A model generated the notes under the pieces. It searched no databases. It was not told the DNA's origin and saw nothing but the letters and a program-made list of their open reading frames with translations. Source: Methanobacteriota archaeon (GTDB taxonomy: Archaea > Thermoplasmatota > Thermoplasmata > JAUWGG01). Taken from it: a DNA stretch of 24,199 nucleotides. The stretch's first letter is position 1, and each line of letters begins with the position of its first letter. Shown piece after piece: positions 22,345 through 24,199 of this stretch. The stretch lies in assembly GCA_030606525.1 (NCBI GenBank), contig JAUWGG010000003.1, positions 1 through 24,199 of the forward strand, given 5' to 3'. Made by a program: the position numbers and the translations under genes.

Positions 22345-23144
22345 GATTTGGAATTACTTCTAACCTTAAAATCATAGGGAAAAAAGAAATAGCAAAAAAA
22401 ATAATTAATTTTCTTGACAACGATTTTGAAGTGTTGATAGAGAATGTTCTAGCAAAGGAATTGGGGATGAGGGGAGTGAGTTTAGAGGAGATGGATGTTG
22501 ATATCCTAATAACGATAGGAGGAGATGGTACGATATTGAGATCTCTGCAGCATTCAAAAGGAAAGATATTGGGAATTAATGCAGGTGTATTGGGTTTTTT
22601 AACTGAGGCAAATTCAAAGGATGCAATTGCAAGCCTGAAAAGAATAATAAAGAATAATTATACTATAGAGAAAAGGATAAAATTAAAGACTATGCTTAAT
22701 GATGAGCGGTTGTATGATTGCACCAATGAGGCGGTGATACACACTGCTCAAATTGCAAAAATGCGTCATTTTGAGGTGCTGATAGATGGGCGTGTAGCTG
22801 AAGATATCAGGGCTGATGGGGTGATCGTCGCAACACCAACTGGCTCAACATGTTATGCATTAAGTGTGGGAGCGCCAATAATAGATCCAAGGGTTCATGC
22901 CTTTGTTGTGGTACCCATCGCTCCTTTTAAATTATCAGCAAGACCGATCGTCGTTCCAGCTCAAAGCGAGATAACCATAAAACTCAAAAAGCCAAGAAAA
23001 TGCATCTTGGTCTTGGATGGGCAGCACGATATAGAGATGTCTGGTGACGATGTAATAAATTTCACTATCTCGGAATTTCCAGCAGAGTTCATAAGATTCG
23101 ATAAAGATTTCTATGCTCGCATAAAAGAAAAGCTGATAGTATGA
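22341..23144 (+). CDS. NAD kinase
   Basis: The 267-residue protein has the ATP-NAD kinase signatures: ITIGGDGTILRSLQ (GGDGT at 60-64), ILGINAGVLGFLTE, TNEAVIH, and ADGVIVATPTGSTCYALSVGAPIIDP (split about 159-184), followed by VVVPIAPFKLSARPIVVP. It phosphorylates NAD to NADP using ATP or polyphosphate. It overlaps the phosphatase gene upstream and the JAMM gene downstream by ATGA, so all three are likely made together. GAGGTGATAAG precedes its ATG. The nadX gene in the same window supplies the NAD branch. Commonly called nadK or ppnK. Confidence 0.95.
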   Translation: MRFGITSNLKIIGKKEIAKKIINFLDNDFEVLIENVLAKELGMRGVSLEEMDVDILITIGGDGTILRSLQHSKGKILGINAGVLGFLTEANSKDAIASLKRIIKNNYTIEKRIKLKTMLNDERLYDCTNEAVIHTAQIAKMRHFEVLIDGRVAEDIRADGVIVATPTGSTCYALSVGAPIIDPRVHAFVVVPIAPFKLSARPIVVPAQSEITIKLKKPRKCILVLDGQHDIEMSGDDVINFTISEFPAEFIRFDKDFYARIKEKLIV

Positions 23145-23533
23145 ATCGACACCGATTCAAAAGCAGGATACGGGGTATCAAGAAAAAAACATTGGTAATG
23201 ATCCTTGAAGCATCGAAAGAGAACCATCCAAAGGAATTCTCCGCTGTACTGAGAGCAAAAGACGGGATTATAACTGAGATAATGCTTTTACCTGGTACGA
23301 TTTCCGGTAACAGACATGCGATCATGCAGCTGCACATGCTCCCCGTCGATTTTAGTGTTGTTGGCACCATACATTCTCATCCATCCCCCAATTTCAATTG
23401 GTCTCGTCAAGATCTACATTTTTTCCAAAAATTTGGTGGTATTCACATCATCACCTGCTACCCATATGATGAAGGATCATGGCGCGCTTATGATCTTTAT
23501 GGAAATGTGGTTGAACTTGAGGTTGTTCATTGA
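23141..23533 (+). CDS. JAMM/MPN+ metalloprotease-like protein (Mov34/PAD-1)
   Basis: The 130-residue protein carries a complete JAMM motif: E32 in HPKEFSAVL, then GTIHSHPSPNFNWSRQD with H78, H80, S88 and D91, in H-x-H-x10-D spacing. All zinc ligands and the serine are present, so it is probably an active isopeptidase. The best-studied archaeal relative removes ubiquitin-like SAMP proteins from targets (desampylase) in Haloferax. No SAMP or E1-like gene is in the window. It is coupled to NAD kinase by ATGA, an odd partner. Its TGA lies past the stop of the convergent glycosyltransferase, with a 7-base overlap. Confidence 0.9.
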   Translation: MNRHRFKSRIRGIKKKTLVMILEASKENHPKEFSAVLRAKDGIITEIMLLPGTISGNRHAIMQLHMLPVDFSVVGTIHSHPSPNFNWSRQDLHFFQKFGGIHIITCYPYDEGSWRAYDLYGNVVELEVVH

Positions 23534-24199
23534 ATCACCTCTTTATAAACATCTTCAATTTGCTTAGCGATTTGGCTCATTTTGAAGCGTTCCTCTGTTT
23601 TCTTTCTTCCTTTAATTCCCATTTGTTTTCTTAAAGATTCATCATCGATCAGCATTTGAATCTTCTTTGCTATATCCATTGGATTCATTGGCTCAGCGAG
23701 TAATCCCTCTTGACCCTGAGTGATCAATTCCCTTACTCCAGGAATGTCAGATATTATTACCGGCTTAGCGGATGCCATCGCCTCTAAAGCCACGATCCCA
23801 AAGGCCTCCGGTCTCGCCACAGATGGCAAAATGAATATATCGCAAGCAGCGTAGTAATTTGGCAATTGATCAAATGGTACATTTCCAACAAAAATTACCT
23901 TCTCCTCGACTTTCAATTCCTTAGCCCTTCTTTTATAAAAATCCTCAAAATCCCCCTTTCCTACAATAACATACTTCACTTCACCTTCAAGATATTTAGC
24001 TGATTCTATCAGATATTCAACTCCTTTGTGTCGAACCAATCGTCCCACAAATAGAATCATCTTCTCATTACCTAGATTTAATTTTTCTCTGATTTTTTGT
24101 CCGTTTACTCTGGGGTTGAATGTAACAGTATCGACAGCATTTGGAATTACGATAGGATCGTATCTCCAAATTGATCTGGATGTATCTGCATAGCTCCTT
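23527..24199 (-). CDS. GT4-family glycosyltransferase (N-terminus outside the window)
   Basis: The frame is open from the window edge to a TGA at 23527-23529, about 224 residues. Near the edge it reads PIVIPNAVDTVTFNP, the conserved linker of GT-B glycosyltransferases, then MILFVGRLVRHKGVEYLIES (sugar-nucleotide domain start), and PEAFGIVALEAMASAKPVI with the E-x7-E motif that binds the donor sugar nucleotide. The C-terminal half is therefore intact and the acceptor domain is missing from view. Such enzymes build glycolipids, cell-surface polysaccharides or N-glycans. The internal ATG at 24060 is not the gene start, because homology continues upstream of it. Confidence 0.92.
   Translation of the reverse strand, partial: RSYADTSRSIWRYDPIVIPNAVDTVTFNPRVNGQKIREKLNLGNEKMILFVGRLVRHKGVEYLIESAKYLEGEVKYVIVGKGDFEDFYKRRAKELKVEEKVIFVGNVPFDQLPNYYAACDIFILPSVARPEAFGIVALEAMASAKPVIISDIPGVRELITQGQEGLLAEPMNPMDIAKKIQMLIDDESLRKQMGIKGRKKTEERFKMSQIAKQIEDVYKEVIQ

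Noticed and set aside
1..24199. CRISPR arrays, tRNA/rRNA genes, insertion sequences
   Set aside because: No regularly spaced repeats, no cloverleaf-like sequence and no transposase frames were found by eye on either strand.

Overview
The window looks like archaeal chromosome. Reasons seen in the sequence: a gene for the archaeal/eukaryotic-type ribosomal protein eS17; TATA-like boxes about 25-30 bases ahead of starts, several of them apparently leaderless; Shine-Dalgarno sites of the form GAGGTGATC; paired KaiC/RAD55-type ATPases; archease; and L-aspartate dehydrogenase with QueC/QueD/QueE, which archaea use for NAD and for the archaeosine precursor. A euryarchaeal, perhaps Thermoplasmatota-like, host is my guess from gene content; the sequence alone does not settle it.

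Layout. (1) Positions 1-2736 hold the tail of an unidentified + strand gene and a minus-strand three-gene ABC-2 exporter (ATPase, permease, permease) with overlapping genes. (2) rps17e (2825-3016) is divergent from two RAD55/KaiC-like ATPase genes (3130-4763), the first with a destroyed Walker A lysine, the second intact. (3) A leader with two inverted repeats precedes the condensin operon smc-scpA-scpB (4938-9986), tightly overlapped. (4) A minus-strand restriction-modification island (9993-13099) has two DNA methyltransferases, a BsaWI-like PD-(D/E)xK nuclease and a Cys-rich zinc-ribbon protein; the second methyltransferase carries a C-terminal HNH-like motif. (5) A minus-strand accessory stretch (13404-15155) encodes an ATC-hydrolase-family protein, a DUF3795 Cys-rich protein and a GNAT acetyltransferase. 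(6) queD-queC-queE (15300-17144) makes preQ0, converging on nadX through a 14-bp palindrome that contains both stop codons. (7) archease, a HAD hydrolase and a second GNAT follow on the + strand, then a small DUF6485-like Cys-rich protein on the minus strand. (8) A stand-alone Lrp/AsnC ligand-binding domain, a coiled-coil winged-helix protein and two small related helical proteins (20041-21486); the first of the two has an in-frame TAG followed by 21 more coding-looking codons. (9) An IMPase-like phosphatase, NAD kinase and a JAMM protease-like gene overlap by ATGA junctions (21547-23533), converging on a GT4 glycosyltransferase cut by the window edge.

Functional links. QueD/C/E form one pathway. 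NadX (NAD synthesis), NAD kinase (NADP synthesis) and the IMPase neighbour (candidate NADP phosphatase) suggest NAD(P) balance is partly encoded here. SMC-ScpA-ScpB form one complex. Translational coupling by ATGA or slightly longer overlaps is common throughout. Most interesting leads: the interrupted 20883-21257 reading frame, the methyltransferase-HNH fusion inside the R-M island, the dead/live RAD55 pair, the split phosphatase/NAD-kinase pair and the smc leader structure.
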